A DNA stretch of 64,000 nucleotides, from positions 2,604,001 through 2,668,000 of the forward strand of contig NZ_CP060039.1 in the NCBI RefSeq assembly GCF_014211915.1, read 5' to 3'. Under the pieces are notes generated by a model. That model was given only the letters and a program-made list of their open reading frames with translations. It searched no databases and had not been told where the DNA came from. This DNA comes from Burkholderia cenocepacia. GTDB lineage: Bacteria > Pseudomonadota > Gammaproteobacteria > Burkholderiales > Burkholderiaceae. The position numbers and the translations under genes were made by a program. Positions 10,605-20,344 of the stretch are shown one piece after another; position 1 is the first letter of the stretch, and each line of letters begins with the position of its first letter.

Positions 10605-11852
10605 TTACGACAGCAATTCGGAAAACGGGATGAAACGCACGGTCTCGCCTGCGCTGATCACATGCTGCGGCGGATTGTCGATCAGGCCGTCGCCCCAGAC
10701 CGTCGACGTCAGCACGGCCGAGCTCTGGTTCGGGAACAGGTCGAGACCGCCGGCCGCGTTGACGCGCGCACGCAGGAATTCGTTGCGCCGGTCGCCCTTG
10801 CTCTGCGAAAAATCGGCACGCAGCGACAACGCGCGCGGCGCGACGTCGCGCACGCCGGACAGGCGCAGCAGGAACGGCCGCACGAACAGCAGGAACGTGA
10901 CGAAGCTCGACACGGGGTTGCCGGGCAGCCCGATGAAGTGCGCATCGGCGCGCTCTTCGCCGCGCCGCACCGCGCCGTACGCGAGCGGCTTGCCGGGCTT
11001 CATCGCGATCTGCCACAGCGCGAGCCGCCCTTCGGCCTCGACGGCCGGCTTCACATGATCCTCGTCGCCGACCGACACGCCGCCGCTCGTCAGGATCACG
11101 TCGTGATCTCGGGCGGCCTCGCGCAGCGTGTCGCGCGTCGCGGCCAGCGAGTCGGGCACGATCCCGTAGTCGGTCACGTGGCAGCCGAGCCGCTCCAGCA
11201 GCCCGCGCAGCGTGAAGCGGTTCGAGTTGTAGATCGCGCCGGGCTTCAGCGGCTCGCCCGGCATCGTCAGTTCGTCGCCGGTGAAGAACACCGCCACGCG
11301 AATCCGCCGCGCGACCGACAACTCCGCGCAACCGACCGACGCGGCGAGACCTAGCGCCTGCGGCGTGAGCCGCGTGCCGGCCGGCAGGATCACCGCACCC
11401 TGGCGGATGTCCGCGCCCTGCGCGGTGATCCATTCACCGGCCTTCGGCGTGTGCAGGATCTCGACCGCGTCGCCGTCGGCCGCTGCCTGCTCCTGCATCA
11501 CGACGGCGTCGGCGCCGGGCGGCACCGTCGCGCCGGTGAAGATCCGCGCGGCCGTGCCGGCCGCAAGCGGTTGCGCCGGATGGCCGGCCGGAATGCGCTG
11601 CGAAACCGGCAACCGTCGATCGCCGTGCAGCAAATCGGCGACACGCACCGCATAGCCGTCCATCGCGCTGGTATGCATCGGCGGCACGTCGAGCGGCGAG
11701 CTCACATCGGCCGCCAGCACGCGGCCGAGCGCGTCGAGCGTGGCAACGGTTTCGGCGCCGGGCAGCGGCTTCGCGGCATCGAGCAGCGCGGCGAGCGCCT
11801 CGGCGGTCGACAGCATCGGCGCGCGCGGCGCCGCGGGATTCGGGTTCGACAT
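10605..11852 (-). CDS. moeA: Molybdopterin molybdenumtransferase MoeA
   Basis: The product is 415 residues, usual length. Motifs: MHTSAMDGYAVR (residues 59-70), the TGGVSVG-like block TSGGVSVGDEDHVK, KPGKPLAYG, and LPGNPVSSFVTFLLFVRP, all typical of MoeA, with the C-terminal beta-barrel domain after them. It inserts molybdate into adenylyl-molybdopterin to complete the cofactor. It heads the moeA-moaD-moaE operon and is separated from thrC by 247 bases that hold the thrC terminator; I could not pick out its promoter there with confidence. Confidence 0.95.
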   Translation of the reverse strand: MSNPNPAAPRAPMLSTAEALAALLDAAKPLPGAETVATLDALGRVLAADVSSPLDVPPMHTSAMDGYAVRVADLLHGDRRLPVSQRIPAGHPAQPLAAGTAARIFTGATVPPGADAVVMQEQAAADGDAVEILHTPKAGEWITAQGADIRQGAVILPAGTRLTPQALGLAASVGCAELSVARRIRVAVFFTGDELTMPGEPLKPGAIYNSNRFTLRGLLERLGCHVTDYGIVPDSLAATRDTLREAARDHDVILTSGGVSVGDEDHVKPAVEAEGRLALWQIAMKPGKPLAYGAVRRGEERADAHFIGLPGNPVSSFVTFLLFVRPFLLRLSGVRDVAPRALSLRADFSQSKGDRRNEFLRARVNAAGGLDLFPNQSSAVLTSTVWGDGLIDNPPQHVISAGETVRFIPFSELLS

Positions 11853-12012
11853 CGATGGAAGCGGGGATCGTTGGAATCAATACGTCATTGTAGCGACGCC
11901 GTCACGCAGGCGCGCGATATGGCGAACATGCGAAGACTGTGATCGGCGCGAACGCACGGGTCTGGCACTTGTTTCGCGCGACGGACGATGGCCGCGTGCC
12001 AAACCTGAGTAC

Positions 12013-12065
12013 CAAACGAAACGGCCGGAACCCCGATCCGCTCGACGAATCGGCATTCCGGCCGT
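12013..12065 (-). terminator. Terminator after thrC
   Basis: On the minus strand ACGGCCGGAA pairs with TTCCGGCCGT across a 25-base partly paired loop and is followed by TTCGTTT. It lies 35 bases beyond the thrC stop and separates it from moeA. Confidence 0.7.
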
Positions 12066-12099
12066 CCTGCGCCGCCGGGCCCGCGGGCCCGGCCGTGCG

Positions 12100-13551
12100 T
12101 CATGCGCCCGTATGGGCGGCGATGAAGTCCTTCACCTGCTGTGCGTCGGCCTTTACGACCTCGAAGCGCTGCGGCAGCGCCTCGAGCCCGTCGAAAGCGG
12201 CCGGCCGCTCGGCTTCGCGATCGAGCGCTTCGCGGATCGTCTCGCCGAACTTGATCGGCTGCGCCGTCTCCAGCACGACCATCGGCACGCCGGCATCCAG
12301 ATGCTCGCGCGCGACCTTCACGCCGTCGGCCGTATGCGTATCGATCATCGTGTCGTAGCGCGAGAACACGTCGCGGATCGTCGCGATGCGGTCGGTGTGG
12401 CTGCTGCGGCCCGACACGAAACCGAACTCTGCAACGCGCGCGAAATCGCCGCTTGCCGCGAGATCGAAGCCGCCCTTCTCCTCGACGTCGCGGAACAGTT
12501 GCATCACGCGCGCCGGATCGCGGCCGAGCAGGTCGAACACGAAGCGCTCGAAGTTCGATGCCTTCGAGATGTCCATGCTCGGGCTGCTCGTGTGATAGGT
12601 GTTCTCGGCGCTGCGCACGCGATACGCGCCGGTGCGGAAGAATTCGTCGAGCACGTCGTTCTCGTTGGTCGCGACCACCAGCTTCGCGATCGGCAGCCCC
12701 ATCATCCGCGCGATGTGGCCCGCGCAGACGTTACCGAAGTTGCCCGACGGCACCGTGAACGACACGCGCTCGTCGTTCGACTGCGTCGCCGCGAAGTAGC
12801 CCTTGAAGTAGTACACGACCTGCGCGACGACGCGCGCCCAGTTGATCGAGTTGACGGTGCCGATCTTCTGCTGCGCCTTGAACGCGTGATCGTTCGACAC
12901 CGCCTTCACGATGTCCTGGCAGTCGTCGAACACGCCTTCGACCGCGAGGTTGAAGATGTTCGGGTCCTGCAGGCTGAACATCTGCGCCGTCTGGAACGCG
13001 CTCATCTTCTTGTGCGGCGACAGCATGAACACGCGCACGCCGGCCTTGCCGCGCATCGCGTATTCGGCCGCGCTGCCGGTGTCGCCGGACGTCGCGCCGA
13101 GGATGTTCAGCGCTTCGCCGTGCTTCGCGAGCGTGTACTCGAACAGGTTGCCGAGCAACTGCATCGCCATGTCCTTGAACGCGAGCGTTGGGCCGTTCGA
13201 CAGTTCGAGCAGCGACAGCGCCGCACCGTGCTCGGTGCCGAGCGTCTTCAGCGGCGTGATGTCGGATGCGTTCTCGCCGTGGCGCGTGTTGCTGTACACG
13301 GCAGCCGTGTAGGTGCGGTGCGTGATCGCGCGCAGGTCGTCGGCCGGCACGTCGTCGCAGAACTTCGACAGGATCTCGAAGGCGAGATCCGCGTACGACA
13401 GCGTGCGCCAGCGCGCGAGCTCGTCGGCGGACACCTTCGGATACTCGGCCGGCAGGTAGAGGCCGCCGTCCTTCGCGAGACCGCCGAGCAGGATGTCGGA
13501 GAACGTATGGCGCTCGCCGATGCCGGCGCCCCGCGTGGAGATGTAGTTCAT
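12100..13551 (-). CDS. thrC: Threonine synthase
   Basis: The product is 483 residues, the long form of the enzyme. It starts MNYISTRGAGIGERHTFSD, and the PLP lysine is in LSNGPTLAFKDMAMQLLG (K126). ILGATSGDTGSAAEYAM is the phosphate-binding block. It makes threonine from O-phosphohomoserine. The gene follows hom with a gap of only 10 bases, so hom-thrC form an operon for the last steps of the pathway; no thrB is present between them. Confidence 0.97.
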   Translation of the reverse strand: MNYISTRGAGIGERHTFSDILLGGLAKDGGLYLPAEYPKVSADELARWRTLSYADLAFEILSKFCDDVPADDLRAITHRTYTAAVYSNTRHGENASDITPLKTLGTEHGAALSLLELSNGPTLAFKDMAMQLLGNLFEYTLAKHGEALNILGATSGDTGSAAEYAMRGKAGVRVFMLSPHKKMSAFQTAQMFSLQDPNIFNLAVEGVFDDCQDIVKAVSNDHAFKAQQKIGTVNSINWARVVAQVVYYFKGYFAATQSNDERVSFTVPSGNFGNVCAGHIARMMGLPIAKLVVATNENDVLDEFFRTGAYRVRSAENTYHTSSPSMDISKASNFERFVFDLLGRDPARVMQLFRDVEEKGGFDLAASGDFARVAEFGFVSGRSSHTDRIATIRDVFSRYDTMIDTHTADGVKVAREHLDAGVPMVVLETAQPIKFGETIREALDREAERPAAFDGLEALPQRFEVVKADAQQVKDFIAAHTGA

Positions 13552-13561
13552 GTCGTCAGCC

Positions 13562-14890
13562 TCAGTTCAGCGCTTCCATGCGCAGCTTCGTTACCTTCGA
13601 GACCACCGTCGCCAGGCTCTCGATCTGCGCGATCGCCGCATTGACGTTCTTCTCGACCGTCTCGTGCGTGATCAGGATGATGTCGGTCTCGCCGTTCGCG
13701 CCGTCGATCTGCTCCGATTCCTTCTGCAGCAGCGCGTCGATCGAGATGCCCGACTCGGCGAGGATGCGCGTGATCGCGGCGAGCACGCCGGTCTGGTCGG
13801 CGACGCGCAGGCGCAGGTAGTAGCCGCTCGTCACTTCCTCGATCGGCAAAATCGGCGTGTTCGACAGGCTGTCCGGCTGGAACGCGAGGTGCGGCACGCG
13901 ATGCTCGGGGTCGGCCGTATGCAGGCGCGTGACGTCGACCAGATCCGCGACGACCGCCGACGCGGTCGGCTCCGCGCCCGCGCCCTTGCCGTAGTACAGC
14001 GTCGTGCCGACCGCGTCGCCGTGCACGACGACCGCGTTCATCGCACCCTCGACGTTCGCGAGCAGGCGCTTTTCCGGGATCAGCGTCGGGTGCACGCGCA
14101 GCTCGATGCCGTTGGCGGCGCGGCGCGCGATGCCGAGCAGCTTGATCCGGTAGCCGAGCTCTTCCGCATAGCGGATGTCGGTCGCGTCGAGCTTGCTGAT
14201 GCCCTCGACGTACGCGCGGTCGAACTGCACCGGCACGCCGAACGCGATCGCGCTCATGATCGTCGCCTTGTGCGCGGCGTCGACGCCTTCGATGTCGAAG
14301 GTCGGATCGGCTTCCGCGTAGCCGAGCTCCTGCGCGGCCTTCAGCGCGGTCGCGAAGTCGAGCCCGCGGTCGCGCATTTCCGACAGGATGTAGTTCGTCG
14401 TGCCGTTGATGATGCCGGCGATGTACTGGATGCGGTTCGCAGTCAGGCCTTCGCGCAGCGCCTTGATGATCGGGATGCCGCCGGCGACGGCCGCCTCGAA
14501 CGCGACCATCACGCCCTTCTCGCGCGCGGCTTCGAAGATCTCGGTGCCGTGCACCGCGAGCAGCGCCTTGTTCGCCGTCACGACGTGCTTGCCGTTCGCG
14601 ATCGCGCGCAGCACGAGTTCGCGCGCGATGCCCGTGCCGCCGATCATCTCGGCGATGATCGCGATCGACGGATCGTCGACGACCGCATTGAAATCGTCGG
14701 TGATCTGCGCGGTGCCGGCGTTACCGCCGAGCGCGGCCTGCGCCTTGGCGGGGTTGCGCACGGCAATGCGCGCGACCTCGATGCCGCGCCCCGCGCGTCG
14801 TTTGATTTCTTCCTGGTTGCGGTGCAACACCGTGAAGGTGCCGCTGCCGACGGTGCCGAAGCCCAACAGGCCAACTTTGATCGGTTCCAT
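13562..14890 (-). CDS. hom: Homoserine dehydrogenase
   Basis: The product is 442 residues. The NAD(P)-binding loop is GLLGFGTVGSG (residues 8-18). The catalytic region shows GIPIIKALREGLTANRI, then GIINGTTNYILSEM. A C-terminal ACT domain (about residues 355-430, from YYLRLRVADQTGVLAAITRI) is the usual threonine-feedback site. It reduces aspartate semialdehyde to homoserine. The operon with thrC is tight. The alanine aminotransferase gene ends... upstream on the same strand, with 53 bases between its stop and the hom start, so readthrough is possible. Confidence 0.97.
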   Translation of the reverse strand: MEPIKVGLLGFGTVGSGTFTVLHRNQEEIKRRAGRGIEVARIAVRNPAKAQAALGGNAGTAQITDDFNAVVDDPSIAIIAEMIGGTGIARELVLRAIANGKHVVTANKALLAVHGTEIFEAAREKGVMVAFEAAVAGGIPIIKALREGLTANRIQYIAGIINGTTNYILSEMRDRGLDFATALKAAQELGYAEADPTFDIEGVDAAHKATIMSAIAFGVPVQFDRAYVEGISKLDATDIRYAEELGYRIKLLGIARRAANGIELRVHPTLIPEKRLLANVEGAMNAVVVHGDAVGTTLYYGKGAGAEPTASAVVADLVDVTRLHTADPEHRVPHLAFQPDSLSNTPILPIEEVTSGYYLRLRVADQTGVLAAITRILAESGISIDALLQKESEQIDGANGETDIILITHETVEKNVNAAIAQIESLATVVSKVTKLRMEALN

Positions 14891-14943
14891 GCTGCGTGTG
14901 ATCGATGAGTAAGAAGTAATGAATTCCGTGTGGCCCTGCCCGC

Positions 14944-16182
14944 TCAGACCGAATGGCGCTTGCGGTAGCCGTCGAGGAAGCGTGCGATCCGGTTGATCGA
15001 ATCGGCCAGGTCGTCGAGGTTCGGCAGGAAGACCACGCGGAAGTGGTCCGGCGTCGCCCAGTTGAAACCCGTGCCCTGTACGAGCAGCACGCGCTCCTCG
15101 AGCAACAGGTCGAGAATGAACTGCTGGTCGTTCTGGATCGGGTAGAGCTTCGGGTCGAGGCGCGGGAACATGTACAGCGCGGCCTGCGGCTTCACGCAGG
15201 TCACGCCCGGGATCGACGTCAGCATGTCATACGCGAGTTCGCGCTGCTTGTACAGGCGCCCGCTCGGCACGATCAGCTCGTTGATGCTCTGGTAGCCGCC
15301 GAGCGCCGTCTGGATCGCGAACTGGCCAGGCACGTTCGCGCACAGGCGCATCGACGACAGGATGCCGAGCCCTTCGAGGTAGTCCTTCGCGCGCCGGCGG
15401 TTGTCGCCGCCGAGGCCCGACACGGCCATCCAGCCCGCGCGGTAGCCGCACGACCGATAGCTCTTCGACAGGCTGTTGAACGTGACGGTGATCACGTCTT
15501 CCGACAGCGAACCCAGCGCCGTGTGCTCGAGGCCGTCGTAGACGATCTTGTCGTAGACCTCGTCGGCGAACACGATCAGCCCGTGCTGGCGCGCGATCTC
15601 GAGCAGTTCGAGCAGCAATTCGTCGGAATAGAGCGCGCCGGTCGGATTGTTCGGGTTGATCACGACGATCGCCTTCGTGTTCGGCGTGATCTTGCTGCGG
15701 ATGTCGTCGGGATCGGGCATCCACGCGTTCTGCTCGTCGCACACGTAGTGCACGGGCGTGCCGCCCGACAGGCTCACGGCCGCCGTCCACAACGGGTAGT
15801 CGGGCGCGGGCAGCAGCACTTCGTCGCCGTCGTTCAGCAGCGCCTGGGTCGCCATCACGATCAGCTCGGACGCGCCGTTGCCGATGTAGATGTCGTCGAG
15901 GCCGACGCCGACGACGCCCTTTTCCTGCGTGTAGTGCATCACCGCCTTGCGCGCCGAGAACACGCCCTTCGAATCCGAATAGCCGGACGACGCCGGCAGG
16001 TTGCGGATCATGTCCTGGATGATCTCGTCGGGCGCGTCGAAACCGAACGGCGCGAGATTGCCGATGTTCAGCTTGATGATGCGGTGGCCTTCTTCCTCGA
16101 GGCGCTTCGCGTGCTCGAGCACCGGGCCACGGATGTCGTAGCAGACGTTGAGCAGCTTGTTCGACTTCTGAATCGGTTTCAC
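14944..16182 (-). CDS. alaA: Alanine (glutamate-pyruvate) aminotransferase, AlaA-like
   Basis: The product is 412 residues and a class I/II PLP aminotransferase. It closely follows E. coli AlaA: KSNKLLNVCYDIRGPV at the start, LNIGNLAPFGFDAP, DYPLWTAAVSLSGG, INPNNPTGALYS, and the PLP lysine in FNSLSKSYR (K240). It transfers amino groups between glutamate and pyruvate, so it supplies alanine. The gene sits upstream of hom-thrC on the same strand. The 314-base gap before it (16183-16496) holds a TATAAT-like element and GC-rich sequence. Confidence 0.88.
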   Translation of the reverse strand: MKPIQKSNKLLNVCYDIRGPVLEHAKRLEEEGHRIIKLNIGNLAPFGFDAPDEIIQDMIRNLPASSGYSDSKGVFSARKAVMHYTQEKGVVGVGLDDIYIGNGASELIVMATQALLNDGDEVLLPAPDYPLWTAAVSLSGGTPVHYVCDEQNAWMPDPDDIRSKITPNTKAIVVINPNNPTGALYSDELLLELLEIARQHGLIVFADEVYDKIVYDGLEHTALGSLSEDVITVTFNSLSKSYRSCGYRAGWMAVSGLGGDNRRRAKDYLEGLGILSSMRLCANVPGQFAIQTALGGYQSINELIVPSGRLYKQRELAYDMLTSIPGVTCVKPQAALYMFPRLDPKLYPIQNDQQFILDLLLEERVLLVQGTGFNWATPDHFRVVFLPNLDDLADSINRIARFLDGYRKRHSV

Positions 16183-16340
16183 GACGACACGGTTCCTGGG
16201 TTGGCCTTGCGGCCGGGGGACGGGATCAAAACTGGAAAGCGGCCGGTCTGTGCGCGCTGTCTAGACTGGGAAAAAGCGGCGGTCGGACGCGGCTTGTGGC
16301 GACGCACGACGCAAGTGGCGCCCGGGGGCGACCAAAAAGT

Positions 16341-16346
16341 TATAAT
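16341..16346 (+). promoter_or_regulatory. TATAAT -10 element in the alaA/Mth938-domain gap
   Basis: A perfect TATAAT stands in an otherwise GC-rich intergenic stretch, preceded by AAAAAG. It fits a -10 for the rightward Mth938-domain gene, with a leader of about 145 bases. No convincing -35 is visible. The flanking TTATAA is symmetric, so a leftward promoter for alaA at the same place is also possible. Confidence 0.45.
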
Positions 16347-16496
16347 TTAGCGGATTTTGGCCGACTTTCGCAATGCACCATAGCCGCGCCGGGCCCGCGC
16401 CATCGGGCGTCCGCGCGTGCCCCGGCGCGCGAAACCGGCCAGCGGGCCCCTGCGGCCCGGCCAATCCATTCCCCTACGGAACCGCGGAATACCGAT

Positions 16497-16871
16497 TTGA
16501 AACTGCACCAGGACACGAGCGGCGCGCTCAACACCGTCACCGGCTACGGCCCCGATTATGTCGACGTCAATCTCGAACGCCATGAAACGAGCGTCATCGT
16601 GCTGCCCGGCGCGCCGGTCCAGGCCTGGCCCGTGTCGTCGTTCGACGCGCTCGCGCCCGAGCATTTCGCGATGCTGCTCGACCCGACGCCCGAACTCGTG
16701 ATCTTCGGCAGCGGCGCGCGGCTGCGCTTTCCGCACCCGCGCCTCGTCGCGGCGCTCACCGCGAAGCGGATCGGCGTCGAGACGATGGATTTCCAGGCCG
16801 CCTGCCGCACCTACAACATCCTGATGGCCGAGGGCCGCAAAGTCGCCGCCGCGCTCTTAATTGAACGTTAA
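16497..16871 (+). CDS. Mth938-like domain protein
   Basis: The product is 124 residues: a small globular protein of the Mth938/Xcc1710 family (also related to mitochondrial NDUFAF3). Motifs: YGPDYVDVNLERHETSVIV, LLDPTPELVIFGSGARLRFP, and MDFQAACRTYNILMAEGRKV, all typical. The biochemical role in bacteria is unknown. The start is TTG at 16497, chosen because the homology begins at KLHQDTSGALN; the longer frame back to 16296 has no family resemblance. It stands 123 bases before arnT and may be the first gene of that transcript. Confidence 0.8.
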   Translation: MKLHQDTSGALNTVTGYGPDYVDVNLERHETSVIVLPGAPVQAWPVSSFDALAPEHFAMLLDPTPELVIFGSGARLRFPHPRLVAALTAKRIGVETMDFQAACRTYNILMAEGRKVAAALLIER

Positions 16872-16994
16872 TCCCCGATGCGGTAAAACTCGGGCCGGCG
16901 CAGCGGGTCGATCCCCCGATCGGCCCGGCCAGGCCGCCCGCCCCGGCGCTGCCCGTCGGCGGCCCCGTCACAACAACCAACAGGCTGAAAACCC

Positions 16995-18671
16995 ATGAAC
17001 GATACGCCGTCGAGGCTACCGCTCAATCGCATCACGCTCGTCCTCCTGCTCGTCGCGCTCGCGATCGTCTGGTTCGCGCCGCTCGGGCTGCGCCACCTGA
17101 TCCCCAGCGACGAAGGCCGCTACGCGGAAATGGCGCGCGAGATGTTCGTCACCGGCGACTGGATCACGCCGCGCTACAACGGCTACAAGTATTTCGAGAA
17201 GCCGCCGCTGCAGACCTGGCTGAACGCGCTGACGTTCGCGTGGTTCGGTATCGGCGAATGGCAGGCGCGCCTCTACACGGCCGTCGCGAGCTTCGCCGGC
17301 GTGCTGCTCGTCGGCTACACCGGCGCGCGCCTGTTCAACCCGCTGTCGGGTTTCCTCGCGGCCGTCGTGCTGGCCAGCGCGCCGTACTGGAACCTGATGG
17401 GCCACTTCAACGCGCTCGACATGGGGCTCGCGTTCTGGATGGCACTGTCGCTCTGCTCGCTGCTGCTCGCGCAGCGGCCCGGGCTGCGCCCGGCCGCGGT
17501 ACGCGGCTGGATGTGGGCGTGCTGGGCCGCGATGGCGTTCGCGGTGCTGTCCAAGGGCCTCGTCGGCCTGATCCTGCCCGGCGCCGTGCTGGTGCTGTAT
17601 ACATTGATCGCGCGCGACTGGGCGCTGTGGAAGCGCCTGTATCTCGTCAGCGGCCTCGTGATCTTCTTCGCGATCGTCACGCCGTGGTTCGTGCTGGTCC
17701 AGCAGCGCAACCCCGAATTCTTCGACTTCTTCTTCATCGTCCAGCAGTTCCGCCGGTACCTGACCCCGGAACAGAACCGCCCGGGCCCGCTGTACTACTT
17801 CGTGCCCGTGCTGCTGGTCGGCTTCCTGCCGTGGCTGTCGGTCGCGTGGCAGAGCATCCGCCATGCGCTGCGCATGCCGCGCCAGCCGAACGGCTTCTCG
17901 CCGATGCTCGTGCTGCTGATCTGGAGCGCGTTCATCTTCCTGTTCTTCAGCGCGTCGCACTCGAAGCTGATCTCGTACGTGCTGCCGGTCGCGCCGGCGC
18001 TTGCGCTGATCATCGGCGCTTACCTGCCGCTGATGACGGCCGAGCGCTTCCGCCGCCACCTGCTCGGCTACCTCGTGTTCTTCGTCGCCGCGGCGTTCGG
18101 GATCATCTTCCTCGCGTACCAGGGCGACGCCCGCACGCCGAACGCGCTGTACCGGGCGTTCCAGATGTGGCTGTACGCCGGCCTCGCGGTCTCGGCCGCG
18201 CTGACGCTCGCGGCCGCCTGGCTGAACCGCCGCGCGGGCGTGGCCGCCGCGCTCGCGGCGTTCGGCGCCGCGTGGCTCGCGTTCGGCACGATCGGCGGTA
18301 CCGGGCACGACGAGTTCGGCCGCTACAGCTCGGGCGCGCTGCTGGCACCGGCCGTGCGCGCCGAACTGGCGAAGCTGCCGCCCGATACGCCGTTCTACTC
18401 GATCGAAATGCTCGATCACACGTTCCCGTTCTACATGGGCCACACGACGATCATGGTCCAGCGCCAGGACGAGCTCGCGTTCGGGATCTCGGTCGAGCCG
18501 AACAAGTGGGTCCCGACCGTCGGCGAATGGATCACGCGCTGGAAACAGGACACCCATGCGCTCGCGATCATGCCGCCCGGCCAGTACGACGCGCTGGTCA
18601 AGGAAGGCGTGCCGATGCGCGTGATCGCGCGCGACAACCGCCGCGTAATCGTCGAGAAACCGCAATCGTAA
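16995..18671 (+). CDS. arnT: Undecaprenyl phosphate-L-Ara4N transferase ArnT
   Basis: The product is 558 residues, a GT83/PMT-type polytopic glycosyltransferase. The first transmembrane helix (ITLVLLLVALAIVWFAPLG) is followed by the conserved acidic pair in LIPSDEGRYAEMAREM (D39, E40). Then come PPLQTWLNALTFAWFG, about a dozen hydrophobic segments and a soluble C-terminal domain. It moves 4-amino-4-deoxy-L-arabinose from undecaprenyl phosphate to lipid A and core on the periplasmic face. It opens the arn cluster here and ends 13 bases before the SMR gene. The modification lowers binding of polymyxin and other cationic peptides and is reported as essential in B. cenocepacia. Confidence 0.93.
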   Translation: MNDTPSRLPLNRITLVLLLVALAIVWFAPLGLRHLIPSDEGRYAEMAREMFVTGDWITPRYNGYKYFEKPPLQTWLNALTFAWFGIGEWQARLYTAVASFAGVLLVGYTGARLFNPLSGFLAAVVLASAPYWNLMGHFNALDMGLAFWMALSLCSLLLAQRPGLRPAAVRGWMWACWAAMAFAVLSKGLVGLILPGAVLVLYTLIARDWALWKRLYLVSGLVIFFAIVTPWFVLVQQRNPEFFDFFFIVQQFRRYLTPEQNRPGPLYYFVPVLLVGFLPWLSVAWQSIRHALRMPRQPNGFSPMLVLLIWSAFIFLFFSASHSKLISYVLPVAPALALIIGAYLPLMTAERFRRHLLGYLVFFVAAAFGIIFLAYQGDARTPNALYRAFQMWLYAGLAVSAALTLAAAWLNRRAGVAAALAAFGAAWLAFGTIGGTGHDEFGRYSSGALLAPAVRAELAKLPPDTPFYSIEMLDHTFPFYMGHTTIMVQRQDELAFGISVEPNKWVPTVGEWITRWKQDTHALAIMPPGQYDALVKEGVPMRVIARDNRRVIVEKPQS

Positions 18672-18684
18672 GGACGTCCCCCGC

Positions 18685-19056
18685 ATGAACCCCGTTTCGT
18701 TCGTCTGCATCGTCACCGGCGTGATGCTCAACGCCTGTGCGCAACTTCTGCTGAAAGCCGGCGTCAACGCCGTTGGACACTTCGAATTCAGCCGTGCGAA
18801 CATCCTCCCGGTCGGCCTGAAGATCGCGACCCAGCTGCCGATCATCGGCGGCCTCGGCTGCTACGTGCTGAGCGTCGTGGTGTGGATCGTCGGGCTGTCG
18901 CGGGTCGACGTGTCGATCGCGTATCCGATGCTGTCGCTCGGCTACGTCGTCAACGCGTTCGCGGCGTGGTACCTGTTCGGCGAGGTGCTGTCGGTCCAGA
19001 AGCTCGTCGGCATCGGCATCATCCTGATCGGTGTGCTCGTGCTGGCGCGCAGCTGA
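18685..19056 (+). CDS. Small EamA/SMR membrane protein of the arn cluster (ArnE/ArnF-like)
   Basis: The product is 123 residues with four predicted membrane helices: FVCIVTGVMLNACAQLLLKA, IIGGLGCYVLSVVVWIVGLS, SIAYPMLSLGYVVNAFAAWY and LVGIGIILIGVLVLA. Fold and motifs (AQLLLKAG, SIAYPML) match ArnE/ArnF and other small multidrug-resistance proteins. In enteric bacteria ArnE and ArnF together flip undecaprenyl phosphate-Ara4N across the inner membrane; only one such gene is present here. Its place between arnT and arnB makes the flippase role likely. I leave the symbol blank since ArnE and ArnF cannot be told apart by eye. Confidence 0.8.
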   Translation: MNPVSFVCIVTGVMLNACAQLLLKAGVNAVGHFEFSRANILPVGLKIATQLPIIGGLGCYVLSVVVWIVGLSRVDVSIAYPMLSLGYVVNAFAAWYLFGEVLSVQKLVGIGIILIGVLVLARS

Positions 19057-19186
19057 GCGCGGCCCGCGCCGTTAAGCGTCCGCCTACAAAAAATCACGGT
19101 ACGAATCCGCCAACCGGTGTTTAATGCCGGTTTCGGGCGGATCGCCCGACCCTTTTATTACACGCCATTACAGGCCCAACGCGTTC

Positions 19187-20338
19187 ATGAGCCAGACTAC
19201 CGCTCCGTTTCTGCCGTTCACCCGCCCCGAGATCGATGAGGAAACCATCCAGGGCGTCGTCGACGTGTTGCGCTCGGGCTGGATCACCACCGGCCCGCAG
19301 TGCCAGAAATTCGAGGCCGCGCTGTCCGAGTACTGCGGCGGCCGTCCGGTCCGCGCCTTCAATTCGGGCACCTGCACGCTCGAGATCGGCCTGCGCATCG
19401 CCGGCGTCGGCCCCGGCGACGAGGTGATCACGACGCCGGCGTCGTGGGTCTCGACCAGCAACGTGATCATCGAGACGGGCGCGACGCCCGTGTTCGCGGA
19501 CATCGATCCCGTCACGCGCAACATCGACCTCGACAAGCTCGAGCAGGCGATCACGCCGCGCACGAAGGCGATCATCCCCGTGTTCCTGTCCGGCCTGCCG
19601 GTCGACATGGACCGGCTGTACGCGATCGCCCGCGCGCACAAGCTGCGCGTGATCGAGGATGCCGCGCAGGCGTTCGGCTCGACGTGGAACGGCAAGCGCA
19701 TCGGCGCGATCGGCGACATCGTGTCGTTCAGCTTCCACGCGAACAAGAACCTGACGACGATCGAAGGCGGCGCGCTCGTGTTGAACAACGAGGACGAAGC
19801 GGCGCTCGCGCAGAAGTACCGGCTGCAGGGCATCACGCGCACCGGCTTCGACGGGATGGACTGCGACGTGCTCGGCGGCAAGTACAACCTGACCGACGTC
19901 GCCGCGCGCGTCGGCCTCGGCCAGTTGCCGCACCTCGAGCGCTTCACCGCGCAGCGCCGCGCGCTCGCCCGTGCGTATTTCGCCGCATTCGACGGCGGCG
20001 CGGCCGTGAAACTGGGCCTCGGCCTGCCGATCGCCGAATTCGAGAACGGCAACTGGCACATGTTCCTGGTCACGCTGCCGCTCGAGCGGCTGACGATCAC
20101 GCGCGCCGAATTCATGGCGCAAATGAAGGAACGCGGCATCGGCACCGGCATCCACTACCCGGCGATCCATCTTTTCACGCTGTACCGTGCGCGCGGCTTC
20201 AAGGAGGGTATGTTCCCCCACGCCGAACGGTACGGCGCGTCGACCGTCACGCTGCCGCTGTTTACGCAGATGACGGAAGGCGACGTGCGTCGCGTGGTCG
20301 ACGCCGTCAATCAGATTTGCGAACAATACGGAAAATAA
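19187..20338 (+). CDS. arnB: UDP-Ara4O aminotransferase ArnB
   Basis: The product is 383 residues, a DegT/DnrJ/EryC1 PLP enzyme. It starts MSQTTAPFLPFTRPEIDEE, and the PLP lysine is in FSFHANKNLTTIEGG (K187). It converts UDP-4-keto-arabinose to UDP-4-amino-4-deoxy-L-arabinose using glutamate. An upstream in-frame start at 19124 adds 21 residues with no similarity and is rejected. It is separated by 130 bases from the SMR gene and by 6 bases from arnC. The 130-base gap could hold an internal promoter, but I see no clear one. Confidence 0.95.
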   Translation: MSQTTAPFLPFTRPEIDEETIQGVVDVLRSGWITTGPQCQKFEAALSEYCGGRPVRAFNSGTCTLEIGLRIAGVGPGDEVITTPASWVSTSNVIIETGATPVFADIDPVTRNIDLDKLEQAITPRTKAIIPVFLSGLPVDMDRLYAIARAHKLRVIEDAAQAFGSTWNGKRIGAIGDIVSFSFHANKNLTTIEGGALVLNNEDEAALAQKYRLQGITRTGFDGMDCDVLGGKYNLTDVAARVGLGQLPHLERFTAQRRALARAYFAAFDGGAAVKLGLGLPIAEFENGNWHMFLVTLPLERLTITRAEFMAQMKERGIGTGIHYPAIHLFTLYRARGFKEGMFPHAERYGASTVTLPLFTQMTEGDVRRVVDAVNQICEQYGK

Positions 20339-20344
20339 GCGTAC